Assembly (NCBI RefSeq): GCF_008014675.1
Contig: NZ_VOXD01000010.1
Span: forward strand, 1-64,000
DNA from: Neolewinella aurantiaca
GTDB taxonomy: Bacteria > Bacteroidota > Bacteroidia > Chitinophagales > Saprospiraceae
Reading direction: 5' to 3'
DNA: 64,000 nt
Numbering within the stretch: the first letter of the stretch is position 1; every line of letters starts with the position of its first letter. Shown here in pieces: positions 34,212 to 43,267 of the stretch. Below the pieces are notes generated by a model. The model searched no databases and was not told the DNA's origin. It saw nothing but the letters and a program-made list of their open reading frames with translations. Both the position numbers and the translations under genes were made by a program.

Positions 34212-37200
34212 ATGAACGACCGCCTTTGTATCGACCTGAAAAAGCTCCGGCTTTGCCTGCTGCTCGTATTTGCGAGCACCGCCGGGCTTAAGGCACAATG
34301 CAACGAAGTGCCTTTTTTCAGCGGTGCGGCAACAGAAATTGAGCGGTTGTGCCACTTTTACGATAGTGCTGATTTCACAGCTCTGCCCGGCAACGTCAAC
34401 CGGTGCTACCGGGTCGACGCAACGGACGGTACGATCATCCCCGGGAGTATAGACGCGCGGCTGCAAGCCGCGCTGGTCGCTGGCGGCGACCTGCCGAAGG
34501 CCACCTCCTCCTGCTCCGATGAGGTAGAGATTTGCTTGTCCGGGTTCTCAGCCGGAACAGTCGCAGATTGTACCGATTCGGTGCGCATCAACCGGACCTT
34601 CACGGCCCGAAACACTGCTCCTGAAGCCTCCAATGCACCCGCGTCCTTCGCCCAAACCATCGTTTTCCTCCGCCCCGATCTCGAAAGCGTGGCCAGCGTT
34701 GAAAACGTCGTTTTCTACTTCCCCGACGACGGCAACGGCATGGCGGAAAACCCGTCCCCCCGACCGGAAGACTACCCGATGACCAGCAGCGGACAACACC
34801 TTTCGGTCAGCTCCTGTGGTTATACGGTCACTTACCAGGACGGCGAACGGGACACTGGTTGTGGCAACAACTTCACCTTTGTACGGGCCTTCAGCATAAC
34901 CGACGAATGCGCCGATGAAAACCGTGTTTTCTCTCAGGTGGTACGGGTAGGTGACCAGCAAACCACCGTCAACTCACCACCGGTTCTGGTCCAGAACCCG
35001 CTGATGTTCGGCACAAACATCAACTGCGCCGCAATCATTGATACCCGCCTGACCGGGCTTACCATTGCCGACATCTGCGACGGCAGCAGCAGGTTAGACG
35101 CCTATGTTTTCGTCAACAGCCAACTGAACAGTACACCTCTCGGTCCTTATCGAGTTTTCAGTTCCAGCGAATCACAGAACTTCACCGACCCTATACCCAT
35201 TGGCCGGCATATCATCCGTTACCTTGGCCAGGATTCTTACGGCGCAGAGACGATTTTGGATATCGACTTTGAAGTAACAGACCAGGGTCAACCAACCGCC
35301 GTCTGCCAGCAATCGGTCAGCGTTGATCTCGACGAAAACGGATTCGCGACTCTTAATGCTGCCGATTTGAACCGGGAAAGCTTTGACGACTGCGGCGCAG
35401 TAAACTTCACGATAGCGCGCGGCGGATCCAACATCTACCGCGGAAGCCTCACCCTGGGCTGCGAAGACTTCGGAACAACCACGGCCACCCTTCGGGTGAC
35501 CGATGAAACCGGGCGGAACCGATCAGAATGTACAGCAGAGGTGACAGTAACCGACCCTCAACGCCCCACCTGTTCTCCTCCCCAATCTGTCAGCATCACC
35601 TGCCGGGACTTTGCGGACAACCTTCCAGTAAACCTCCGTGAGGTTTTTACCACCGATCCCACAGGAACCGCCAGCCTGTTAGATGCCACCTTTGGTGCAG
35701 CAAGAGGGTCAGACAATTGTGATTCTCTGCGGTTCCGCCAATCCCTTACCGGGGGGCTGTCGGAATGCGGTAACGGTCAATTCATCCGCAGTTTTGTGGT
35801 CAACGATCAAACCGGATTTACGCAAGTCCAGCTTTGCCAGCAAACCATCACCATCAGGCCTTACACCGAGTACAGCCTCCGGCTGCCCGGCGATCAGGAT
35901 TACGACAGTTGTTCCGAGCTCCCTTCCTCCGATGATCTCCTGCTGCGAGACACGGGCTGTGACCTCCTTACCGTAACTACCGAAACGGATACCTTGCCCA
36001 ACGACGGTACGGCTTGCTACCAACTCAGGCTTACCCATACTTTCATTAATTGGTGCGAGTACGACGGAGGCTCTGCCCCACTGACGATACCCCGCGATGC
36101 CGACAACGACGGTAACCTACGGACTGCTTTCTACCTCAACATCGACCCCGTCAGCGATGCCAGCCTCACGGACGACAAAGCAATACTTGACCGCGACATC
36201 ATCGACAACAACGGAAATGAGATCGGAGTCCTTTCCGATCTTTACGGCAGCTCCGCACAGCGTGGCCATTTTCGGTACGTTCAACTCGTCAACGTTACCG
36301 ACAATACCGTTCCTGTGGTTGACATCCCTGCGCCCGACAACGGGCAGGCAATTACAGCTGACTGCCTGGGCAGCATCCTGCTGAGCTTCAGTGCTACCGA
36401 TGATTGTGCCAACCCGGAAACAACAATAGCAATCGACGTCGATGTAGTCGACAGGAACGGAGACGATACCATTACGCAACCGGATTTCCTGCAAGACCGC
36501 GACATAAGCCCCAGTCGTTTCACCGTACAGCCCGACGGAAGCGTAGAAGTGAGTATCCGTTTCTTGCCGATCGGTAGTCACCTCGCCCGCCTTAGTACCA
36601 CCGATAACTGCGGCAACCACGTCGACCGTTTCGTAAAGCTGGAGGTAGAAGACGCCAGAGCTCCTACCCCTGACTGTTCGGTCGTGAACAATGTAATGCT
36701 GACTCCAGATCCTGCTTTCGGGGGAGTAGCGGCAATGGTTGCCTCTGACTTCATCCGCGGGCCGGCAACAGTTTGCACAGAAACCCCAATCACCTACTCG
36801 CTTTACCGGGAAGAAACCGCGGCTCAGGCCGGGTTCGTTCCGCAACCGGGCGAATCACAACTCCAACTGGACTGTAGCGACCTGGGCCAAAATCTGCTCA
36901 GGGTTTATGCAATTGCAGAAGGGACGGGGCGCCACGACTATTGCAACATCAGCGTAAATGTGACCTCTGACAATGACATCTGTGCCGGACGGCTCGGCAT
37001 CATCGACGGGTACGTGCTCACCGAAACAGGAGCGCCCATGGCCGGCGTTGAAGTCTTTGCGGCGACGGACGGGCAGCAAATAGCCATTACGACCGAAAGC
37101 GATGGCTATTACCGTTTCGACGGGCTGGCCGAAGGAGCAGATTACACCATCCGCCCTTACCACAACGATGATCCGGTCAACGGCCTGTCCACCTTCGACA

Positions 37201-38192
37201 TTTCGCTCGTCAGCGACTATCTGACGCAGAACGAAGATACCGAACTGAGCCCCTACCAGTTGATTGCGGCCGATGCCAACAACAGCCGGGCCATCACGAT
37301 CCTCGACCTTATCGAGATCCGGGAGATCCTACTCGGCATTAACGATGGTTTCGACAACAACACGAGCTGGCGGTTTGTGCCGGCGGACTACGACTTCCCC
37401 AACCCTGGCAACCCCTGGCAGGAACAGTTCCCCGAAATGACCGTAATCACTAATCTGACCGGCGCTCGTTCCGCAGACTTCGTGGCGGTTAAAGTCGGAG
37501 ACGTGAATGGCTCTGCCACCCCAACCCAGAACTTCGGGCCGGGCAATTACAATTCGTACAGCCGCACGAACGAAACGTTCACGCTTGAACTGCAGCAACA
37601 GACCGACGGCACCTGGGCTCTTCTGGCCCCCGATGCAGCTTCACTTACGGGCATTCAGTTCAGTCTGGCGCTGCCCGCAGGTGCAAAAATTGTTGGAGGC
37701 ATTGCTGCCGACTTCTGGGCGGTAGATCAGGAAGACATCCTCAGCGTGAGCTACGTTCCTGAGGATGGCCGGCGCCTGCATCCCGAAGAACTTTTACTGG
37801 AGTTCGACCTCCCCGGAAATGAGCAGCCGCAATTTGCAGCCGAACGCCTGGCCAGGCTTGCACCCGAGGCGTACCACAATGCTGGTTGGCCCGCAGGGTT
37901 GCGGCTGACGACCACTGCCCGTGACTTCAACCCAGGCCTGAACGTGTACCCCAACCCTGTTTTTGCCCGCAGTATGCTCTCCTTCAACTGGCCGGAACGC
38001 GAAGCGCTCCGTTTTGAGCTTATCGATGCTGCCGGGCGGGTAGTCACCGCCCGTGATTTTGACGCCGCTGCGGGCCATAACCTGTTTCCTTTGGAAGTAG
38101 CAGGCAGTGGTTTCCGGCCAGGTGTCTACTTCGTTCGGCTCCGTGGCCAGGAGGGCAGTGCCTCCGTCCGCGTAGTGATTTCGGGGAGCTAA
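34212..38192 (+). CDS. giant secreted protein with Cna-B-like, dockerin-like and type A T9SS domains
   Basis: 1326-aa exported protein. A signal peptide (LLLVFASTAGLKAQ) is followed by about 700 residues of Cys-containing beta domains with HYR-like repeats (VTDQGQPTAVCQQSVSVDLD, VTDPQRPTCSPPQSVSI). A carboxypeptidase-regulatory-like domain comes next (IIDGYVLTETGAPMAGVEVF), then a dockerin-like pair (LIAADANNSRAITILDLIEI and VAVKVGDVNGSATP) and a T9SS type A tail (LNVYPNPVFARSMLSF to GVYFVRLRGQEG). Cell-surface adhesin or structural role is inferred, not shown. Confidence 0.85.
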   Translation: MNDRLCIDLKKLRLCLLLVFASTAGLKAQCNEVPFFSGAATEIERLCHFYDSADFTALPGNVNRCYRVDATDGTIIPGSIDARLQAALVAGGDLPKATSSCSDEVEICLSGFSAGTVADCTDSVRINRTFTARNTAPEASNAPASFAQTIVFLRPDLESVASVENVVFYFPDDGNGMAENPSPRPEDYPMTSSGQHLSVSSCGYTVTYQDGERDTGCGNNFTFVRAFSITDECADENRVFSQVVRVGDQQTTVNSPPVLVQNPLMFGTNINCAAIIDTRLTGLTIADICDGSSRLDAYVFVNSQLNSTPLGPYRVFSSSESQNFTDPIPIGRHIIRYLGQDSYGAETILDIDFEVTDQGQPTAVCQQSVSVDLDENGFATLNAADLNRESFDDCGAVNFTIARGGSNIYRGSLTLGCEDFGTTTATLRVTDETGRNRSECTAEVTVTDPQRPTCSPPQSVSITCRDFADNLPVNLREVFTTDPTGTASLLDATFGAARGSDNCDSLRFRQSLTGGLSECGNGQFIRSFVVNDQTGFTQVQLCQQTITIRPYTEYSLRLPGDQDYDSCSELPSSDDLLLRDTGCDLLTVTTETDTLPNDGTACYQLRLTHTFINWCEYDGGSAPLTIPRDADNDGNLRTAFYLNIDPVSDASLTDDKAILDRDIIDNNGNEIGVLSDLYGSSAQRGHFRYVQLVNVTDNTVPVVDIPAPDNGQAITADCLGSILLSFSATDDCANPETTIAIDVDVVDRNGDDTITQPDFLQDRDISPSRFTVQPDGSVEVSIRFLPIGSHLARLSTTDNCGNHVDRFVKLEVEDARAPTPDCSVVNNVMLTPDPAFGGVAAMVASDFIRGPATVCTETPITYSLYREETAAQAGFVPQPGESQLQLDCSDLGQNLLRVYAIAEGTGRHDYCNISVNVTSDNDICAGRLGIIDGYVLTETGAPMAGVEVFAATDGQQIAITTESDGYYRFDGLAEGADYTIRPYHNDDPVNGLSTFDISLVSDYLTQNEDTELSPYQLIAADANNSRAITILDLIEIREILLGINDGFDNNTSWRFVPADYDFPNPGNPWQEQFPEMTVITNLTGARSADFVAVKVGDVNGSATPTQNFGPGNYNSYSRTNETFTLELQQQTDGTWALLAPDAASLTGIQFSLALPAGAKIVGGIAADFWAVDQEDILSVSYVPEDGRRLHPEELLLEFDLPGNEQPQFAAERLARLAPEAYHNAGWPAGLRLTTTARDFNPGLNVYPNPVFARSMLSFNWPEREALRFELIDAAGRVVTARDFDAAAGHNLFPLEVAGSGFRPGVYFVRLRGQEGSASVRVVISGS

Positions 38193-38209
38193 CCAGTTTG
38201 TACCAATTG

Positions 38210-38229
38210 CCTGCACCTGCGTTTGCGCC
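38210..38229 (+). repeat. dispersed 20-mer copy 10
   Basis: CCTGCACCTGCGTTTGCGCC, in the gap between the giant T9SS gene and smpB. Confidence 0.75.
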
Positions 38230-38371
38230 GCCCGGAAGAATACCTCGCGGGCACAGTAGCTTGTTCCGAAGAGCGTTTTAATGAACAAAGTATCCGTTGG
38301 GTGTACCTTGCGGGGGCGAACTTTACCCTCCGTAAACGCATTAGATAAAACCCACCTTTACTGAACCAACT

Positions 38372-38836
38372 ATGGCCAAACATTCTCCGAAAAAAATCGA
38401 ATTCGTAAACCGCAAAGCGAAGTACGAATATCATTTCCTGGAAACAGTAGAAGCAGGTATAAAGCTGACCGGCACCGAGATCAAAAGTATCCGTAACGGA
38501 CACGTGAACCTGCGCGATGCCTACTGCCTTTTTCTTGGGGAAGAGATGTGGTGCCGTTCCATTTTTATCGGCGAGTACAAACAGGGTAACGTGCATAACC
38601 ACGAAGAGCGTCGCCCACGCAAACTTTTGCTGAAGCGTCAGGAACTCAACAAGTGGCAAAAGAAAGTAAAAGAGAAAGGCTACACCATTGTCCCTTACCG
38701 TCTTTACCTCAACGAGCGGGGCATCTGTAAGCTCGAGATTGCATTAGTACAGGGTAAAAAGGTACACGACAAACGAGACAGCATTAAGGCCAAGGACAAC
38801 AAGCGCGCGCTCGACCGTGCTTTGAAGAACCTGTAA
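38372..38836 (+). CDS. smpB: SsrA-binding protein SmpB
   Basis: 154-aa tmRNA partner for rescue of stalled ribosomes. It shows FVNRKAKYEYHFLETVEAGI, LTGTEIKSIRNGHVNL, then the conserved HEERRPRKLLL and KGYTIVPYRLYLNERG, with a basic C-terminal tail (KVHDKRDSIKAKDNKRALDR). Length is normal. The tmRNA gene itself is not in the window. Confidence 0.97.
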   Translation: MAKHSPKKIEFVNRKAKYEYHFLETVEAGIKLTGTEIKSIRNGHVNLRDAYCLFLGEEMWCRSIFIGEYKQGNVHNHEERRPRKLLLKRQELNKWQKKVKEKGYTIVPYRLYLNERGICKLEIALVQGKKVHDKRDSIKAKDNKRALDRALKNL

Positions 38837-38850
38837 AACACCTTCCCCTA

Positions 38851-39264
38851 ATGTGGACTTGCCCCAACTGTAAGCGCTCCTTCCCTTCCACGAATCAGTC
38901 TCACATCTGCAACAATCTTACCGTTGAGGACATCTTCGCGGGCAAACCCGATGATCTTCAACTGGCCTTCGATGATGTTCTGGTAGCAATAGCAGACTGG
39001 CAGCCCAATGAAGCCGGCGCAGCAGTGAAGACTGTCGTTTTCACGAACAAAAGAGCGTGGCTCATCGTCAGGCCTATGAGTAAGCTCCTTGAGTTGAGTT
39101 TCTATACCGACGGAATCCTTACCAACGCTGCAATCCACAAATCAGGACCGAACATGAATAGCACAACGAAGTTTCGCCATTCCATCCGGCTCAGCGGTCC
39201 GGGAGAAGTGACTCCTGAAATCGTTGACTTGCTCCGGCAGGGTTACGATTACGCGATGCGGTAG
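38851..39264 (+). CDS. DUF5655 domain protein with N-terminal zinc ribbon
   Basis: 137-aa cytoplasmic protein. The N terminus carries a short zinc-ribbon-like pattern (CPNCKRSF, then HIC) followed by a DUF5655 domain (VVFTNKRAWLIVRPMSKLLE, then the RHSIRLSGPGEV block). The function of this family is unknown. It starts 14 bases after the smpB stop, so it is likely co-transcribed. Confidence 0.78.
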   Translation: MWTCPNCKRSFPSTNQSHICNNLTVEDIFAGKPDDLQLAFDDVLVAIADWQPNEAGAAVKTVVFTNKRAWLIVRPMSKLLELSFYTDGILTNAAIHKSGPNMNSTTKFRHSIRLSGPGEVTPEIVDLLRQGYDYAMR

Positions 39265-39314
39265 AAATTACCCGGAAGCATTAGCGTCTCTTGCCCCTTT
39301 AAAATGCCCCGTAT

Positions 39315-39353
39315 AAAAAAGCGGGGCGACCCGCTGTGCAGCGAATCGCCCCT
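39315..39353 (-). terminator. rho-independent terminator of the transglycosylase gene
   Basis: On the minus strand GGGGCGA...CGCT-GCAC-AGCG...TCGCCCC is followed by GC and six T. It lies 46 bases past the stop codon of the lytic transglycosylase gene. Confidence 0.8.
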
Positions 39354-39398
39354 AACCGGCAATTTATCATGGTATGCAGACCGCCGGTCTGAATCCTG

Positions 39399-40526
39399 TT
39401 AGTTCATAGCCAGGGCCTGGTAGGCCGAGAAGAACTCGAAGTTAAGATTATCCTCGGCGTTGCGCTGAGCAATGGAAGGCTCGTTGAGCAAGTTACCGGG
39501 CTTGCACCCCAGAAACCACTGCCGGGCAGCGAAGCCAAGGTCAGCAGCAAACTGACCAGCCAGTTCCAGTTCCGGATCTTCGTCCAGAGCGATGAGGTTA
39601 TTTCTGCCCCAGACGAATTGCTGGGCGCTCCATTTGCTTAAGAGCGGAACCCGCAGGCGGTAGCCGATTTTATTGCGCGGAATGAAGCCGCGGATGTAAC
39701 CGGGGTTCATCTTGCGAACTGTACTGACGGGCAAACCGCACGCGTCCGCAAGGCGGTTGAGATTGAGGTGGCGATAAACGACCAGGCTGGCGATGCTGTC
39801 CTCCATGGTATGATCAGCGGGGGTGAGGCCGTACTCGTCGTAGTAAGTGACGGTGTAGGCAGCAGCCACGTAAGCGGCTACGTATTTTTGAGATTCGCGG
39901 GGGAGGAATCGTTTAACCTTGCTGTAGTTAGTGTGACCACCCGCTGCGCGGATAGCACGACGTACCCGGCCCGGACCACAGTTGTAAGCAGCAAGGGCGA
40001 GGTGCCAGTCGCCAAACTGGTTGTAAAGGCCCTTAAGCATAATGACGGCTGCCTCGGTGGAGCGGTACATATCCAGGCGTTCATCTACGGTGCCATCAAC
40101 CCGGAGGCCCATAGAACGGGCGGTGGCTGGCATGAGCTGCCAAAGGCCGGCGGCCCGGGCCGAAGAAACAGCGCCGGGGAAAAGCATAGATTCTGCTACG
40201 GCCAGGTACTTGAGGCTCTCGGGCATGTTATGCCGGGCCAGATAGTATTCAAAGATGGGGAAGTACTGGTTGGCGCGCCCCAGCATCCGTTCGGTGCTGT
40301 GAGATCCCTGGCCGAGGTAATCTCTTAGTTTTCTTTGTAGGTGAGCATCACACGCAGAGGTGGATAGCTCGAGGTCCATCTCGTCCAGCTGGCTGCTGAA
40401 AGAGGAAGCGTCACAATTAAGGGCGTCGGAGTTACGGGATAACGAGGTGTGATTCGAGTTAGCCTGTGCCATTACGGACATCACCAGCATTGCGGCGATG
40501 TTCAAGCACTTTAAGAGCTTGCTCAT
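39399..40526 (-). CDS. lytic transglycosylase, MltD-like
   Basis: 375-aa exported murein-cleaving enzyme. A signal peptide (AAMLVMSVMAQA) precedes an SLT domain: YLAVAESMLFPGAVSSARAA (catalytic Glu in AES), AAGLWQLMPATARSMGL and LALAAYNCGPGRVRRAI. A LysM-like C-terminal region (LNRLADACGLPVSTVRKMNP) would bind peptidoglycan. The order matches MltD proteins with a single LysM. A good promoter lies 157 bases upstream and a terminator follows. Confidence 0.92.
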   Translation of the reverse strand: MSKLLKCLNIAAMLVMSVMAQANSNHTSLSRNSDALNCDASSFSSQLDEMDLELSTSACDAHLQRKLRDYLGQGSHSTERMLGRANQYFPIFEYYLARHNMPESLKYLAVAESMLFPGAVSSARAAGLWQLMPATARSMGLRVDGTVDERLDMYRSTEAAVIMLKGLYNQFGDWHLALAAYNCGPGRVRRAIRAAGGHTNYSKVKRFLPRESQKYVAAYVAAAYTVTYYDEYGLTPADHTMEDSIASLVVYRHLNLNRLADACGLPVSTVRKMNPGYIRGFIPRNKIGYRLRVPLLSKWSAQQFVWGRNNLIALDEDPELELAGQFAADLGFAARQWFLGCKPGNLLNEPSIAQRNAEDNLNFEFFSAYQALAMN

Positions 40527-40913
40527 TTAAGATAATTTCGTTCAACAATCACTTACCGCCTCAATGCCACTAGTTCATGGGGATGGCTCTTCGGTAAGCA
40601 TTTCGTGCCACCTTTAAATAAATGAGGTGGCTTTTCTGGGGGATAAAAAGTGGGCTCGACTTACGCCTCGCCCTAAGCGGCCGCAAAGATACGGTCAGCA
40701 AGCACCATGGCGCAAGCTTTTCCGTTCTAACGGTTTGTTATTCAACAGATAAGGGCTGACTTAAGTGCATTTCAGAATTTTGGACAGGCACAGCCTTAGC
40801 GACAAAAACAACCGTAAAACGGAACAAATGCACTTTTTTCGTCGGTCCGATAGGTGCCCACGGAATAATCTTTCATTCAGATTACCGGAAATCCGAGAAA
40901 GAATTGGCGGAAA
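40527..40913. other. intergenic region before the transglycosylase gene
   Basis: 387 bases between the transglycosylase start and the msrA stop. It holds the promoter at 40683-40715; otherwise I see no gene, and the part next to msrA is AT-rich. Confidence 0.6.
40683..40715 (-). promoter_or_regulatory. promoter of the lytic transglycosylase gene
   Basis: TTG (40713-40715, minus strand), 21-base spacer, TATCTTTGC (40683-40691): the same geometry as at 39-71. The leader to ATG 40526 would be about 150 bases. Confidence 0.65.
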
Positions 40914-41414
40914 TTAAAATGTTAAAATTTCGCTAACTTCTTCATTTTCACGCTTTTTGGGGTGAATTCCCTTCGCGGAGCAGTATTGTTGGTGCCGGTT
41001 AGCAGCGGCATAGAAGCGGCATCCTGTCTGCACTTTTGTGGCAGGCGGATAGCCATTGGCGTTAAGCAAAGAGATTATGTCTGCGGCTGTTTCGTGTTGC
41101 TCCGGGGCCTGCGGCCCGGCAGCAGGAATGAAAATAACAGACCGGTACTGACCGCCTTGACCGCTACGGTCCCGGGTAAAATCATGGAGGAGAAAGAACT
41201 CGGTGAGTAGTTGCCTCGTCGTAAGTTTCCGGATATCATAGACGACCTCTACCGTTTCGGCGTGGCCGGTCTTATCGGTACAAACCTGTTCGTAGGTCGG
41301 GTTCGGAAGCACTCCGCCCATGAAACCGGTACGGGTGCTCAGCACGCCGTTCAATTGCCGGAAGTGAAACTCCCGGCCCCAAAAGCAGCCGCTGGCCAGA
41401 TATATTGTTGCCTT
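40914..41414 (-). CDS. msrA: peptide methionine sulfoxide reductase MsrA, no usual start codon
   Basis: Reduces methionine-S-sulfoxide. The frame reads KATIYLASGCFWGREFHFRQ with the catalytic Cys in GCFWG, then GFMGG, PTYEQVCTDKTGHAETVEV and YRSVIF, all normal MsrA motifs. The catalytic Cys lies upstream of the first usual start (TTG 41354), so that start cannot be right. Between the Cys and the preceding stop there is no ATG, GTG or TTG; the codon just before the first MsrA residue is the msrB stop TGA, in the same frame. Either translation restarts at a non-standard codon (ATA, CTG), TGA is read through to give an MsrB-MsrA fusion, or the gene is broken. About 166 aa. Confidence 0.8.
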   Translation of the reverse strand, partial: KATIYLASGCFWGREFHFRQLNGVLSTRTGFMGGVLPNPTYEQVCTDKTGHAETVEVVYDIRKLTTRQLLTEFFLLHDFTRDRSGQGGQYRSVIFIPAAGPQAPEQHETAADIISLLNANGYPPATKVQTGCRFYAAANRHQQYCSAKGIHPKKRENEEVSEILTF

Positions 41415-41822
41415 TCAGGCTTCGTCTTCAGCCTGAGCTTCTTCGAACTTCTCGCGGGGGATGAACCGGATAGACAGACTATTGACACAGTGCCGGGTGT
41501 TCTTTTCGGTAAAGCGTTCGCCCTCGAAGACGTGACCGAGGTGACCATCGCAGTTGTTACAAACAATCTCGATCCTGCGGCCATCGGCATCGCGGACTTT
41601 CTTGATGGCACCGGGCACCTCATCGTCGAAACTGGGCCATCCACAGCCGGAGCTGAACTTATCCTTACTGTCGTACAGAGGGGCATCGCAACGCCGGCAA
41701 ACGAAGACACCGTCGAGTTTGAAGTTATTATACTCGTTCGTAAAAGGCATCTCGGTGCCTTTATTGACGATCACGTATTCTTCCTGAGGGGTAAGGGGAT
41801 TATAATTTTCTGGAGTTTTCAT
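41415..41822 (-). CDS. msrB: peptide methionine sulfoxide reductase MsrB
   Basis: 135-aa enzyme reducing methionine-R-sulfoxide. Zinc-binding CxxC pairs (VCRRCDAPL and [12 protein letters not shown]), the [12 protein letters not shown] block and the catalytic Cys in [11 protein letters not shown] are all present. ATG 41822 ([10 protein letters not shown]) is the natural start; the longer frame to 41867 adds residues unlike the family. The acidic tail ends in TGA, after which msrA continues in the same frame. Confidence 0.94.
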   Translation of the reverse strand: MKTPENYNPLTPQEEYVIVNKGTEMPFTNEYNNFKLDGVFVCRRCDAPLYDSKDKFSSGCGWPSFDDEVPGAIKKVRDADGRRIEIVCNNCDGHLGHVFEGERFTEKNTRHCVNSLSIRFIPREKFEEAQAEDEA

Positions 41823-41936
41823 ACCATGAATAACGCACAAGCGATCCTGTCGGTTCTGCATTATCATTTGGGGCGGGCAGCCGTTACCACGCGCGAACGG
41901 GTTGCGCCTGAGGAGAGCCGGGCTCCTTCAGCGTTC

Positions 41937-41956
41937 ATTGCACCTGCGCGTGCGCC
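41937..41956 (+). repeat. dispersed 20-mer copy 11
   Basis: ATTGCACCTGCGCGTGCGCC, intergenic, upstream of msrB. Confidence 0.7.
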
Positions 41957-42065
41957 CGCAGCCAAACCACCGTATAAGCAAACCGGTGACTGCCGCGTAA
42001 TCCCTTTACTTAAAACGAGGCTCCAGTGCTCTGTCAATGTTCAATTTCCGGATTGGGTGCTGGTA

Positions 42066-42156
42066 GATTTTGGTGGCTGGCGAGGCGCTCAAACCGGAGC
42101 TTAGCCGTAGCTAAGTGAGGACTTGAGTAACGAAGCCAGCCGCTAACCCGAAAATC
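42066..42156. repeat. nested imperfect palindrome between purS and msrB
   Basis: Four nested arms pair symmetrically: GATTTTGG/CCGAAAATC, GGCTGGC/GCCAGCC, CTCAA/TTGAG and CTTAGC/GCTAAG around a CGTA loop. The 91-base unit starts 17 bases past the purS stop. It could be a purS terminator-like RNA structure, a REP-type element or an integrated palindromic repeat. The rest of the 350-base gap holds a 20-mer copy and nothing else recognised. Confidence 0.65.
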
Positions 42157-42172
42157 TGAGCTTGACAGCGTA

Positions 42173-42424
42173 CTAGACCTCTTCCACTACGAAATCGTAG
42201 CTTTCCATGATTACGTTGGCGAGCAATTTCTTGCAGGCGTTCTCGACTTTGTCGTGTGCTTCGGATTCGTCTTTAGCCTCGAGGCTGATGGTGACGTGCT
42301 TACCGATACGAACATCGTCTACTCCTTCGATACCGATATTAGGGAGATTCTTGACGACCACTTTGCCCTGAGGATCGAGCAGTTCGGCCTTAGGCATTAC
42401 GTTGATGTGGGCGAGAAACTTCAT
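42173..42424 (-). CDS. purS: phosphoribosylformylglycinamidine synthase subunit PurS
   Basis: 83-aa small subunit of the PurSQL complex, which makes FGAM in purine synthesis. Typical pattern: HINVMPKAELLDPQGKVV, then NLPNIGIEGVDDVRIGKH and a C-terminal helix-strand (ACKKLLANVIMESYDFVVEE). PurQ and PurL are not adjacent. The gene starts 17 bases after the pssA stop, so the two are probably one transcript. Confidence 0.93.
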   Translation of the reverse strand: MKFLAHINVMPKAELLDPQGKVVVKNLPNIGIEGVDDVRIGKHVTISLEAKDESEAHDKVENACKKLLANVIMESYDFVVEEV

Positions 42425-42441
42425 GTTTGGAGATAATTTTA

Positions 42442-43173
42442 TCAGGCTTCCGCGGAAGCAGTCGGGGGCGAAACCAGATTAATAATCAGGTAAACGCCAA
42501 CGATGAAAGGAAAAGCCGCCGTTTGCAAAGTTGCTAATAAAACGATGGCAAGAACCGCAAAGATAATTCGCGTCTCGTTGCCCTCCCACTTCATGCCTTT
42601 GATCTTGAAAGAAAACATCGGGTGTTCACTGATGAGCAGGTAGGAGAACGCGACAATGGCCGGGTAAAGAACAAACGGACTGAGCGCCCAGGCCGCCCAG
42701 CCGAAGGGGTCGAGCGCATAAATGAGCATCAAACCGGTGGCGAAAACGGTACTCGTTGGCGTGGCAACACCCATGAAATTTTCGGTCTGTCGGGTGTCCA
42801 GATTGAATTTGGCCAGGCGCAGGGCGCTGAAGAGGGTCACCAACAAACCTGGTGCAGCGTACCAGGACCAGGTAATATCCGGCGCGGACGCAGGTGCAGC
42901 ATCCTGACCGATGAATAGCAAGGTGTAATAAATCATGCCCGGTACCGCCCCGAAGGAAACCATATCTGCCAGGCTGTCGAGTTCTTTGCCGTGCTCGCTG
43001 GATACGTTCAGCAGGCGGGCTACCAGCCCGTCCGCAAAGTCGAACCATCCGGCGGCGAACAGAAACCAGAAAGCCGCAATAAAACGGTGATCGAGGATAC
43101 AGATGATTGCCGCGCAACCACAGAAGAGGTTGAGCAGGGTAATTGCGTTGGGTATTTGAGACTTTAGCTTCAC
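42442..43173 (-). CDS. pssA: CDP-diacylglycerol-serine O-phosphatidyltransferase
   Basis: 243-aa inner membrane enzyme that makes phosphatidylserine, precursor of phosphatidylethanolamine. The CDP-alcohol phosphotransferase signature is complete: DFADGLVARLLNVSSEHGKELDSLADMV in two parts (DGxxAR, then GxxxDxxxD). About six to eight membrane helices. The start is GTG 43173, five bases after a perfect -7 box, suggesting a leaderless message. A copy of the dispersed word (42881-42900) encodes APASAP in a loop. Confidence 0.93.
   Translation of the reverse strand: MKLKSQIPNAITLLNLFCGCAAIICILDHRFIAAFWFLFAAGWFDFADGLVARLLNVSSEHGKELDSLADMVSFGAVPGMIYYTLLFIGQDAAPASAPDITWSWYAAPGLLVTLFSALRLAKFNLDTRQTENFMGVATPTSTVFATGLMLIYALDPFGWAAWALSPFVLYPAIVAFSYLLISEHPMFSFKIKGMKWEGNETRIIFAVLAIVLLATLQTAAFPFIVGVYLIINLVSPPTASAEA
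42881..42900 (-). repeat. dispersed 20-mer copy 12
   Basis: GCTGCACCTGCGTCCGCGCC on the minus strand, inside pssA. Confidence 0.75.
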
Positions 43174-43176
43174 GGT

Positions 43177-43185
43177 GCAAAGTTA
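43177..43185 (-). promoter_or_regulatory. -7 element of pssA
   Basis: TAACTTTGC on the minus strand, directly before GTG 43173. A TTG at the standard 21-base distance is missing (one lies 14 bases upstream), so strength is uncertain. Confidence 0.45.
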
Positions 43186-43267
43186 CAGGATGGAAATTAC
43201 AACGCACGGAATCGGGTTCGGCGGGAGTGTATTACGAGATGCACGGATCTCCCTCTCCTCGGGTCCC

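Noticed and set aside
41415-41417. TGA as selenocysteine in an MsrB selenoprotein
   Set aside because: The MsrB catalytic Cys (RHCVNSL) is intact and lies upstream of the TGA; no selenocysteine would be expected at the C-terminal end.
41211-42104. 297-codon plus-strand frame
   Set aside because: Antisense of msrA-msrB; the minus-strand products have clear catalytic motifs.
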